Source: Lentzea fradiae | GTDB lineage: Bacteria; Actinomycetota; Actinomycetes; Mycobacteriales; Pseudonocardiaceae | DNA length: 64,000 bases | Direction of reading: 5' to 3' | Assembly: GCF_900100955.1 (NCBI RefSeq) | Contig: NZ_FNCC01000009.1 | Span: 186,001 to 250,000 of the forward strand | In this document: positions 17,032 to 24,525 of the stretch, piece after piece | Layout: each line of letters starts with the position of its first letter | Position numbering within the stretch: position 1 is the first letter of the stretch | Translations under genes and position numbers: made by a program | The notes under the pieces: generated by a model | Told to the model about the DNA's origin: nothing | Database searches by the model: none | Seen by the model: only the letters and a program-made list of their open reading frames with translations

Positions 17032-19251
17032 GACCAGCACTCCCCCGCGTTCGACGAACGCCTCCGGCAACCACGGCCGGTCCACCACGCGGCCGTTCCA
17101 CCGCGTCTGCGCGAGGTAGGTCCCGGGGGCACCGGGGGCCAGGATCGTGATGTTCTTCGCCGCGATCCTGGCCTTCGGGAACATCGGGCTCGACAGGTGC
17201 AGCTCGGCGCTGCTGGGGGTGCGCGGGTACAGGCCGAGCGCGGCGAAGACGTACCAGGCGGACATGGTGCCGAGGTCGTCGTTGCCGGGCAGGCCCGCCG
17301 GACCGGTGCGGTACACCAGCCGCGCCATCGCCCGCACGGTCTCCTGGGTCTTCCGCGGCTGGCCCAGCTCGTTATAGAGCCACGGCGTGTGGATGCCCGG
17401 CTCGTTGGTCGGGTCGTACCTCAGCGGGTCACCACCCGTGGCCCAGGACCCGTCCGGGCGGTGGAAGAACGAGTCGAGCCGCGCGACCGCCGTTTCATCG
17501 CCGCCCATGAGCTCCGCGAGCCCGGCGACGTCGTGCGGCACCATCCACGTGTAGGTGGCGCTGCTGCCCTGCGCGAAGCCCCTGTCCGACGCCGGGTCGA
17601 ACGGCGTCACCCAGCTGCCGTCGGCCTTGCGCGCCTGCTGGTGGCCGGTCTCCTGGTTGAACGTGTTGCGCCACCAGCCCGCGCGTTCCTCCATCGCCGC
17701 GTCCGGCCGCCCGAGCCGGCGGCCCAGGTCGGCGAGCGCCCGGTCCGCCACGGCGTCCTCCAGCGTCTCGGCGGCGCCGCCCCAGCAGTGGCAGGTGTCG
17801 TGCGGCGCGTACCCGAGCCTCAGGTACTCGGCGAGGTTCGGCCGCTGCCCCTCGCACTGGCCCGGGCAGCCCTTGTCGGACAGGCCGTCCGGGTGCGGCA
17901 CGGTCGCCTGGCGCAGCAACGACTCGTAGGCGGCCCGCACGTCGAAGTCCTCGGCGCCCATCGCGTACATGCCCGCGATGGCCGGTGCCGACGGGTCGCC
18001 GGTCATGACGTGCGTCGGGCCGGTGATGTGGACCCAGCGGTCCCACACCCCGCCGTTCTCGCGGGAGATCTCCAGCAACGACTGGGCGTAGTCGCTCGCC
18101 ACGTCCGGCGCCAGCAACGCGAGCAGCTGCGTGTGGGCGCGGTACTGGTCCCAGCCGGAGAAGTTGCCGTAGCGGGTGGGAGAACCGACGTCGCTGATCA
18201 CGTTGGGCTGCAGGAAGGTGTGGTAGAGGGCGGTGTAGAAGATCGTGCGTTCGTCCTCCGTGCCGCCGTCGACCTCGACCGCGCGGAGCTGCTTCGCCCA
18301 CGCCTTCCGCGCCTCCTTCGCGATCTTGTCGACGGTCGCGCGCTTCGGGATCTCCGCCGCAAGGTTGCGCTTGGCCGCCTCCAGGCTCGTGTAGGAGATG
18401 CCGACGCGCATCCGCACCGAGCTGTCCGCGAAGGACACGTAGCCGCCGGACCCCTTGCCCGCACGCGCATTTCCGGTCAGATAGCCCTCGCCGCCGCTCG
18501 CGGTCGTGGTGCCCGGTCGCAGCTCGCTGTCGACCCACGTGCCGTAGGCGCTGATCGGGCGGTCGAACGACGCCGTGAAGTGCAGGCGGTAGTAGGTCTT
18601 CTGGTTGTTCGTGCCGCCGTTCGCGCGACGGCCGCAGAACGCGCCGGTCAGCACAGAGCCCGAGACGGTGTTCGTCGCCGGGTCGATCGTGATGTCGGCG
18701 TCCTCGCTGCCGTTCAACGAGTTCGAGGTGCGGAACAGCAGCGATCCGTTGACCGGGAAGGTGAACTCGCCGATGCCCGCCCGTGTCGTCACGGACAGGT
18801 CCGCCGTGGCACCGGACTTCAGGCCCACCCGGTACCGGCCCGGTTCGGCGGTCTCGTCGTCGTGCGAGAAGTCGCTCGCGAAGACCTGGTCCTTGGTGTC
18901 CGCGGTCGGCGACGAGGTGATCTCGCCGACGTGCGGCATGATCGGCACGTCCCCGGCCGCGCCGGGGTGGCAGCCCGCGCCGTTGACGTGCGTGAGGCTG
19001 AACCCGCGCACCCTCGTCGCGTCGTAGGCGTACCCGTTGGCGGCGCCCGTGTTCGTCTGGTCCCCTCTGGTCGACGTGGGACTCCACGAGATCATCCCGA
19101 ACGGCCGCACCGCGCCGGGGTAGGTGTTGCCCCCGCCCGCCGAGCCGATCAGCGGGTCGACGAACCGGGTGTCGTCCCGCACCGCCGCGCTCGCGGGCGT
19201 CGCCAGTGCGGCGGTGAGGACCAGGACCAGTGTGACCGGAAGCGCTCGCAC
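17014..19251 (-). CDS. Secreted GH92 alpha-mannosidase
   Basis: The product is 745 residues from GTG 19251. It has a Sec signal peptide of about 22 residues ending ATPASA. The mature protein starts FVDPLIGSAGGGNTYPGAVR, a GH92 N-terminal hallmark. The catalytic region has NEPGIHTPWLYNELGQP (Glu617 as probable general acid) and GNDDLGTMSAWYVF near the C-terminus. GH92 enzymes are calcium-dependent exo-acting alpha-mannosidases that use an inverting mechanism on N-glycan or yeast mannan. It is monocistronic and suggests scavenging of fungal or plant glycoprotein mannose. Confidence 0.93.
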   Translation of the reverse strand: MRALPVTLVLVLTAALATPASAAVRDDTRFVDPLIGSAGGGNTYPGAVRPFGMISWSPTSTRGDQTNTGAANGYAYDATRVRGFSLTHVNGAGCHPGAAGDVPIMPHVGEITSSPTADTKDQVFASDFSHDDETAEPGRYRVGLKSGATADLSVTTRAGIGEFTFPVNGSLLFRTSNSLNGSEDADITIDPATNTVSGSVLTGAFCGRRANGGTNNQKTYYRLHFTASFDRPISAYGTWVDSELRPGTTTASGGEGYLTGNARAGKGSGGYVSFADSSVRMRVGISYTSLEAAKRNLAAEIPKRATVDKIAKEARKAWAKQLRAVEVDGGTEDERTIFYTALYHTFLQPNVISDVGSPTRYGNFSGWDQYRAHTQLLALLAPDVASDYAQSLLEISRENGGVWDRWVHITGPTHVMTGDPSAPAIAGMYAMGAEDFDVRAAYESLLRQATVPHPDGLSDKGCPGQCEGQRPNLAEYLRLGYAPHDTCHCWGGAAETLEDAVADRALADLGRRLGRPDAAMEERAGWWRNTFNQETGHQQARKADGSWVTPFDPASDRGFAQGSSATYTWMVPHDVAGLAELMGGDETAVARLDSFFHRPDGSWATGGDPLRYDPTNEPGIHTPWLYNELGQPRKTQETVRAMARLVYRTGPAGLPGNDDLGTMSAWYVFAALGLYPRTPSSAELHLSSPMFPKARIAAKNITILAPGAPGTYLAQTRWNGRVVDRPWLPEAFVERGGVLVSRLEG

Positions 19252-19272
19252 GTCAGGGAACCTAACCGGTTT

Positions 19273-19875
19273 TCAGTGAACGCAGGGTGGCCGGTAACCG
19301 TCGATCTTCAGGCCGCGGAACTCCAGCACGTTGGGCGTCTTGCCGACGAACACCAGGCCACGGGCGTCGTCGAGGGCCTCGGACAGCGGGTAGGCCGGTG
19401 CGCCGAGCTCCGGCAAACTTGTCCAGTTGTCAGGCCGGAAGCCGAAGAACCGGGTGACGAGCCGGCCGTGCGTGGACGGGATCTTCGTGACCCACTTGGC
19501 CCCGCCGCTCCAGTCCGACGCGGGCCGCAGCTGCACGTGCAGGTCGGCGGACGCGCGGTAGGTCAGCAGGAACCCGTGCGACCGGGACAGGTCCGCCTCG
19601 GCCTCGAACCGGTTGCCCAGCCACACGACCATGACGTGCCAGTCGTTCGAGAGGAACTTGATCTTCGCGGTGTGGTCGTGCCGCCCCCTCGGCACGAGGA
19701 TGCTACCGGTCGCGGGCTCCGTGACGCCTTCACCGCTGGCGAGCCACTGTTGCAGCCGGTCGATGGACGGGGTGTCGCACTCGCGGCCGTGCGAGGCGTT
19801 CGCGGCGGGCGGTGCGGCGAAGAGCAGCGCGCACGCGACCACCGCGACGCGGCCGAACGTCGATTTCAAGCGCAT
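19273..19875 (-). CDS. Secreted protein of unknown function, possible jelly-roll domain
   Basis: The product is 200 residues with a clear signal peptide (VAVVACALLFAAPPAANA). The mature part alternates short beta segments (GSILVPRGRHDH, then WHVMVVWLGNRFEA, then FLLTYRASADLHVQLRP) and ends in GLKIDGYRPPC. That pattern resembles CIA30/CBM11-like jelly rolls, but no confident family is claimed. Two cysteines, one near the mature N-terminus and one at the end, could form a disulfide. It lies 21 bases downstream of the GH92 start region on the same strand. It is divergent from the M28-like gene. Confidence 0.7.
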   Translation of the reverse strand: MRLKSTFGRVAVVACALLFAAPPAANASHGRECDTPSIDRLQQWLASGEGVTEPATGSILVPRGRHDHTAKIKFLSNDWHVMVVWLGNRFEAEADLSRSHGFLLTYRASADLHVQLRPASDWSGGAKWVTKIPSTHGRLVTRFFGFRPDNWTSLPELGAPAYPLSEALDDARGLVFVGKTPNVLEFRGLKIDGYRPPCVH

Positions 19876-19980
19876 CTGGCGGACCGTAGCGGAAAATTGG
19901 TATGAACCATTGCGTTCACAGATGACGCCTACCCCCGACAGCGGATTGTGGCGATCTCCCGGCGGGGCCACAGTGGGCGC

Positions 19981-21429
19981 GTGCGCCCTGCCAGATGCAT
20001 CGCCGTGCTCGGTGTCATCACGGTCTTCGCCCTCCAGGTGGCCGCTCCGGTGGCCGCGTCCCCCGACTGCTCCCCGGACCGGGCCATCGCCTCGGCCGCC
20101 GAACTGCGGTCTTCGAACGCGACCGTCGCCGGGTTCGGCGTGCGGGCGACCGGCAGCCCCGCCCACGAGCGCCTGATCTCGTGGCTGGAACGGCGCGTCG
20201 ACCGCCTGCCCGGCGTGCGGGTGCGGTCCGAGCACTTCCCGATCCTGCGCTGGCGACCCGGTCCCGGCCTCCTGCTGTCCGGTGGTGCCGTGCCGGTCGC
20301 GGGCGCGATCCCCTACTCCGCGCCCGGTCTGCGCTCCGGCGAGCTGGTGCGCCTGCCCACCGGCACCCCGATCACCGCCGCGAACGCCGCCGGCAAGGTC
20401 GTGCTGCGCGACTTCCCCGCCCTCGACCGCGGCTACCTCGCCGAGCCGGTGCTGAACCAGGACATGGTCGACGCGGGGATCGCCGGCGCGGCCGGTGTGG
20501 TGATCGCGTTCCCGTTCCCGCACCGGCAGGTCGAGGGCTACTGGGACCCGCACCTCGGCACCCACTACCGCGTGCCCGGCGTGTTCGTCGGCTCCGACGC
20601 GGCGGCGAAGCTGAAAGCAGGCACGCGCACCACCATCGGTGTGCTGGCCGCCCGCTCCCCCGCCGTCACCCGGTCGTTGATCGCGACGCTGCCCGGCCGC
20701 GGCAGCGAACGGATCGTCCTCGACACCAACACCGACGGCGTGGGATGGGTGCAGGAGAACGGAACCGTCGCCCTCCTCGCCCTCGCCGAGCACTTCGCCC
20801 GCCTGCCGCTGCACTGCCGTCCGCGCACCATCGAGTTCGTCTTCGCCACCGGCCACCTGCACCGCCCGGCGGAAGGCAGCGAGTTCCGCGCCCGTGCCCT
20901 GGACGCCGAGTACGACTCGGGCTCCGTCGCGTTCGCGTTCGTCCTCGAACACCTGGGGACCCGCGAGTTCCTGCCCTCCGAGGGCGAGCTGCGGCCGACC
21001 GGGGACGCCGAGTTCTCCGGCTGGTTCGCGGGCAGCCCCGCCCTCCAACAGGCCGCCGCCACCGCCTTGGCCGGACGCTCCGTGGACCGCTCGTTCGTCC
21101 TGCCCGGCAGCGACCCGCCCGTGCCGGGCCGCGTGCCGCCGCAGTGCTCGTTCGGCGGCATCGGCACGCACTTCCACTCGCACCTGGTGCCGACGATGGC
21201 GATGATCTCCGGCCCGTGGACGCTGTGGGCGCCGTCGTTCGGCGCGTCGGCCGTCGACCACGAACGGATGCGACGCCAGGTGCTGGCCGCCGCCGACGCC
21301 GTCACGGCCCTCGCCGCGCAGCCCCGCGACGTGATCGCCGGCCCGTACCTGGACCAGCGACGAGCCCGCGCGGCCGGCGCCCCGGCCTGCGCGCACGACC
21401 TGCCGCCCGAGTGGGCGCCTAAAGAGTGA
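19981..21429 (+). CDS. Secreted M28-like protein with degenerate metal site
   Basis: The product is about 482 residues. I place the start at GTG 19981 because it gives a conventional signal peptide (CIAVLGVITVFALQVAAPVAA); GTG 19948 in frame is the alternative. A PA-like insert (GELVRLPTGTPITAAN, then GKVVLRDFP) is followed by a segment aligned by eye with M28 peptidases. Where M28 has HxD, DN and EE zinc ligands, this protein reads NTDG, QENG and GHLHRP. It is therefore probably not a classical aminopeptidase. It may be a pseudoenzyme or use different ligands, for example the HLH pair. Its last 11 bases overlap the convergent EEP gene. Confidence 0.75.
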   Translation: MRPARCIAVLGVITVFALQVAAPVAASPDCSPDRAIASAAELRSSNATVAGFGVRATGSPAHERLISWLERRVDRLPGVRVRSEHFPILRWRPGPGLLLSGGAVPVAGAIPYSAPGLRSGELVRLPTGTPITAANAAGKVVLRDFPALDRGYLAEPVLNQDMVDAGIAGAAGVVIAFPFPHRQVEGYWDPHLGTHYRVPGVFVGSDAAAKLKAGTRTTIGVLAARSPAVTRSLIATLPGRGSERIVLDTNTDGVGWVQENGTVALLALAEHFARLPLHCRPRTIEFVFATGHLHRPAEGSEFRARALDAEYDSGSVAFAFVLEHLGTREFLPSEGELRPTGDAEFSGWFAGSPALQQAAATALAGRSVDRSFVLPGSDPPVPGRVPPQCSFGGIGTHFHSHLVPTMAMISGPWTLWAPSFGASAVDHERMRRQVLAAADAVTALAAQPRDVIAGPYLDQRRARAAGAPACAHDLPPEWAPKE

Positions 21430-22180
21430 GCAGGGCCTGGATCGGCAGGTGGTCGGACGGCCACTGCACGCCCTGCCGGTAGGTGTTCATCGCGGCGGCC
21501 TCGACCTGGGCACCCCGCGTGAGGATCCAGTCGATCCGCGGCCCGTCCGGCACGAGCGGGCCGAACCCGTGGAACGTGCCGTAGGCCGGGGTGGTGCGCG
21601 GCCCGGTCACCCACGTGTCGGCGAGCACGCTCGTCAGCACCTCGTACGCGGGTGAGCCGGGGACGTCGTTGAAGTCGCCCGTCAGCACCACCGGCAGGGT
21701 GAAGGTGCCGAGCCGGTCACGCACCAGCTCGGCGCTGCGCAGGCGCGCGTTCGCCGACTCGTGGTCGAAGTGCGTGTTCACGAAGACGAACTGCTTGCCC
21801 GTCATCCGGTCCGCGAACCGCACCCAGGTGACCATGCGCACGACGTTGTTGCCCCACGAGCGCGACCCGACGACGTTCGGCGTCGCGGACAGCCAGTGGT
21901 GGTCGAACTCCAGCGGCTCCAGCCGCAGCGCGTCGAAGAAGATCGCCATGAACTCGTCGTGGCTGCCGCCGAGCCTGCCCTGCCCGACCCACTCGTAGTG
22001 GTCGGGCAGGTCGTGGTCGATGTCCCTGATCTGCCCGTACAGGCCCTCCTGGGTGCCGATCACCGCCGGGCGCTCGCCCAGCAGAAGCTGCGCCACCACC
22101 GGCCGCCTGGCCGCCCACGAGTTCGGCTCGGCGGCCGAGGCGAACCGCAGGTTGAACGACATGACGTTCAAGGTCGACAT
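21419..22180 (-). CDS. Endonuclease/exonuclease/phosphatase (EEP) family protein
   Basis: The product is 253 residues without signal peptide. Motifs run in order: VMSFNLRFA, IGTQEGLY (catalytic Glu), FVFVNTHFDHES, LTGDFNDVPGS (Asp and Asn) and WPSDHLPIQA (Asp-His pair). This is a complete EEP active site. Related actinobacterial proteins are annotated as secreted or cytosolic phosphodiesterases acting on phosphoesters; the exact substrate is unknown. Promoter not clear. Confidence 0.88.
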   Translation of the reverse strand: MSTLNVMSFNLRFASAAEPNSWAARRPVVAQLLLGERPAVIGTQEGLYGQIRDIDHDLPDHYEWVGQGRLGGSHDEFMAIFFDALRLEPLEFDHHWLSATPNVVGSRSWGNNVVRMVTWVRFADRMTGKQFVFVNTHFDHESANARLRSAELVRDRLGTFTLPVVLTGDFNDVPGSPAYEVLTSVLADTWVTGPRTTPAYGTFHGFGPLVPDGPRIDWILTRGAQVEAAAMNTYRQGVQWPSDHLPIQALLTL

Positions 22181-22241
22181 CCTGCCGATCTTGGCACACG
22201 GGGGCGCGTCCCACCTGTTGTCGGGACGCGCCCCCGCGCCG

Positions 22242-24227
22242 TCACGCCGGCGCGTAGCCGGTCGGGCGGCTGGTGAACGTGCCGCGGCCCTGCGTCCGGC
22301 TGCGCAACCTCGTCACGTACCCGAACATCTCGGCCAGCGGCACGCTCGCCGTCACGACCGTCGTGCCGGCCCTGGCCTCGGACCCGAGGATCCGGCCCCG
22401 GCGCGAGGCCAGGTCACCGAGCACGGAGCCGACGCAGTCGTCCGGCACCGTCACCGCGACCTCGGCGATCGGTTCGAGCAGCGTCATCGTGCCCGCCGCG
22501 AGCGCGTCGCGGAGCCCGAGCCGCCCCGCCGTGCGGAACGCCATCTCCGACGAGTCCTTGACGTGCGTGGACCCGTCGGTGAGCGTCACCCGCAGCCCGG
22601 TCACCGGGTGGCCGAGCGGCCCCTCGGCCAGCGCGTCCCGGCAGCCCAGCTCGACCGCGCGGACGAACTCCTGCGGCACCCGCCCGCCCGTGACGGCCGA
22701 ACGGAACTCGAACCCCTCGTCCAGCGGTTCGGTGTCGAGCACGACGTGCGCGAACTGTCCCTGACCTCCGTCCTGCTTCACGTGCCGGTACACGAACCCG
22801 GTGACACCCGCCGCGAGCGTCTCGCGGTAGGCGACCCTGGGCCGTCCCATGACGATCTCCACCCGGTGGTCCGTGCTCGCCTTGCGCACCGTGACCTCCA
22901 ACTGGAGCTCGCCCTGGCCGGACAGCACCGTCTGCCCGGTCTCGGGGTCCGTCGTGACGCGCAGCGACGGGTCCTCCTCGGCCAGGTGCGCGAGCGCCTG
23001 CGCCAGCCGCCCGTGGTCCGCCGCGGTCCGCGCCTCGACGGCCACCGACACGACGGGCTCGGCCGGAACCGGCGGTTCCAGCGCCAGCGGAGCAGCCGGG
23101 TCGCACAACGTCACACCCGTGCGAGCCGACTTGAGCCCGACGATCGCGACGATGTCCCCCGCGGCCGCGTGGTCGACCGGCGTGTGCCGATCGGCCTGCA
23201 CCCGCAGGATGCGCCCGACGCGTTCGTTGCGGCCGGCGACCTGCACCACATCTCCCTTGTGGACGGTCCCGGAGTACACACGCGTGTAAGCGAGCCGTCC
23301 GGTGGCGGTGGCGTTCGTTTTGAACACCAACGCCGAGAACGGCGCGTCCGGGTCAGCCGGACGCTCCTCGCCACCATCGCCTCGCACCGACGGAACGTCC
23401 ACAGGGGACGGCAGGTACGCGATCACCGCGTCCAGCAACGGTTCCACGCCCCGGTTCCGGTACGCCGAGCCGCACAGCACCACGGTTCCGAGCCCACGAC
23501 AGGTCAGCTCCCTCAACGCGGCCGTCAGAGTCCGCTCCGACAACCCGGTCTCGAAGAACTCCTCCACCACGTCCGGGCACAGCTCCGCCACCGCCTCCTC
23601 CAGCAGCCGGCGACGCCGTAACGCCTCCTGCGCAAGCGGTTCCGGCACAGGGATTTCCCGCATCGTCTCGTCCCAGACCAACGCACGCATTCGCACGAGA
23701 TCCACGACGCCGACGAACCCGTCCTCGGCCCCGATCGGCAGCTGCACCACGAACGGAACGGTGTGCAACCGCGTCCGGATCGACTCGACGGCCCGGTCGA
23801 AGTCGGCCCCGGCCCGGTCGAGCTTGTTGACGAACGCGATCCGCGGCACCCCGTGCCGGTCGGCCTGCCGCCACACCGACTCGCTCTGCGGCTCGACCCC
23901 GGCCACCCCGTCGAACACGGCGACGGCCCCGTCCAGCACCCGCAGCGCCCGCTCGACCTCGGCGGCGAAGTCGACGTGCCCCGGCGTGTCGATGAGGTTG
24001 ACCCGATGCCCGTCCCACGTGCAGCTGACGGCCGCGGCGAAGATCGTGATGCCGCGGTCGCGCTCCTGCGGGTCGAAGTCCGTGACGGTGGTCCCGTCGT
24101 GCACCTCGCCGCGCTTGTAGGTGGCCCCGGTGGCGAACAGGACGCGTTCGGTGAGAGTGGTCTTGCCGGCGTCGACGTGGGCGAGGATGCCCAGGTTGCG
24201 GACGGCGTTCAGCGTGGAAGTGCGCAT
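22242..24227 (-). CDS. EF-G-like translational GTPase (EF-G paralogue, possible ribosome protection)
   Basis: The product is 661 residues, shorter than housekeeping EF-G (about 700). G1 is [10 protein letters not shown]2 is RGITI, G3 is DTPGHVD and G4 is NKLD. Domain IV has [13 protein letters not shown] and the end is [11 protein letters not shown], both EF-G-like rather than TetM-like. The ATG at 24227 has an AAAAGG ribosome site that lies inside a hairpin (24237-24255), preceded by a translated-looking leader and a WhiB7-type promoter. That control is typical of antibiotic-inducible genes, so a ribosome-protection or stress-recovery role is likely. Isolated location away from rpsL/rpsG/tuf also indicates it is not the main EF-G. 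Confidence 0.9.
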   Translation of the reverse strand: MRTSTLNAVRNLGILAHVDAGKTTLTERVLFATGATYKRGEVHDGTTVTDFDPQERDRGITIFAAAVSCTWDGHRVNLIDTPGHVDFAAEVERALRVLDGAVAVFDGVAGVEPQSESVWRQADRHGVPRIAFVNKLDRAGADFDRAVESIRTRLHTVPFVVQLPIGAEDGFVGVVDLVRMRALVWDETMREIPVPEPLAQEALRRRRLLEEAVAELCPDVVEEFFETGLSERTLTAALRELTCRGLGTVVLCGSAYRNRGVEPLLDAVIAYLPSPVDVPSVRGDGGEERPADPDAPFSALVFKTNATATGRLAYTRVYSGTVHKGDVVQVAGRNERVGRILRVQADRHTPVDHAAAGDIVAIVGLKSARTGVTLCDPAAPLALEPPVPAEPVVSVAVEARTAADHGRLAQALAHLAEEDPSLRVTTDPETGQTVLSGQGELQLEVTVRKASTDHRVEIVMGRPRVAYRETLAAGVTGFVYRHVKQDGGQGQFAHVVLDTEPLDEGFEFRSAVTGGRVPQEFVRAVELGCRDALAEGPLGHPVTGLRVTLTDGSTHVKDSSEMAFRTAGRLGLRDALAAGTMTLLEPIAEVAVTVPDDCVGSVLGDLASRRGRILGSEARAGTTVVTASVPLAEMFGYVTRLRSRTQGRGTFTSRPTGYAPA

Positions 24228-24236
24228 GGCTCAGTG

Positions 24237-24255
24237 CCTTTTCGATGCGAAAGGG
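24237..24255 (-). promoter_or_regulatory. Hairpin sequestering the EF-G-like gene's ribosome-binding site
   Basis: On the minus strand CCCTTTCG-CAT-CGAAAAGG forms an 8-pair stem with one G-U pair. The 3' arm contains the AAAAGG ribosome site, 9 bases before the ATG at 24227. The layout fits translational attenuation. Folding was judged by eye. Confidence 0.55.
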
Positions 24256-24278
24256 ACTACAGGTCAGCGCGATGAGCC

Positions 24279-24299
24279 GACGAACCGCTCGGGTTCGTC
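24279..24299 (-). promoter_or_regulatory. Hairpin overlapping the leader peptide stop codon
   Basis: Perfect 8-base arms GACGAACC and GGTTCGTC with a 5-base loop. The leader stop codon (24298-24300) is at its 5' edge in the transcript, so a ribosome ending or stalling in the leader would open it. Confidence 0.5.
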
Positions 24300-24396
24300 A
24301 GACACTCCGGTGCCCGGCGCGCAGCGGGCAGCCGGGGTGCGAGGACACGAGGATCACGTCGAAACGCGACGGGGAGATGACGGCGGCGATGCGCAC
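24298..24396 (-). CDS. 32-codon leader peptide upstream of EF-G-like gene
   Basis: This short frame starts at GTG 24396, 7 bases after GAGAGGGG, and ends with TGA at 24298. Thirty of its 32 sense codons end in G or C, as in real genes of this DNA, which argues for translation. It reads MRIAAVISPSRFDV and then ILVSSHPGCPLRAGHRSV. It begins about 36 bases after the predicted transcript start and ends about 70 bases before the EF-G-like ATG, inside a hairpin. Antibiotic-inducible ribosome-protection and methylase genes commonly use such leaders, so it is probably a sensor peptide. Annotation pipelines would miss it. Confidence 0.6.
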   Translation of the reverse strand: MRIAAVISPSRFDVILVSSHPGCPLRAGHRSV

Positions 24397-24438
24397 GGCC
24401 GGTCCCCTCTCGTCGCTCGGTGATGGTGTTCGTGGTGC

Positions 24439-24475
24439 AGTCTAAGGATTCCACCCGGAACGGCAACTGTTTTTT
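24439..24475 (-). promoter_or_regulatory. WhiB7-like promoter of leader and EF-G-like gene
   Basis: On the minus strand: AAAAAA tract (24470-24475), 3 bases, -35 TTGCCG (24461-24466), 16-base spacer, -10 TAGACT (24439-24444). An A/T tract directly upstream of the -35 is the known feature of WhiB7-dependent promoters. It stands out in such GC-rich DNA. Confidence 0.6.
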
Positions 24476-24490
24476 CGCCCGTTCGGCGCC

Positions 24491-24518
24491 TTCAGATCCG
24501 GCGAGCGACTCCTACCGT
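24491..24518 (+). promoter_or_regulatory. Candidate promoter for leaderless NACHT transcript
   Basis: TACCGT (24513-24518) fits TANNNT and lies 7 bases before ATG 24526. A weak TTCAGA (24491-24496) is 16 bases upstream. No Shine-Dalgarno is present, so transcription probably begins at the ATG. Confidence 0.35.
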
Positions 24519-24525
24519 GCTTCGG

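Noticed and set aside
17197..19905. A 902-codon open frame on the plus strand across the GH92 gene
   Set aside because: Shadow of the GH92 coding strand; no recognisable motif, no ribosome site, and it also runs through the next gene.
22242..24227. Calling the EF-G-like gene tet(M)/otr(A)
   Set aside because: Motifs in domains IV-V ([19 protein letters not shown]) are EF-G-like, and resistance cannot be assigned without domain-level comparison.
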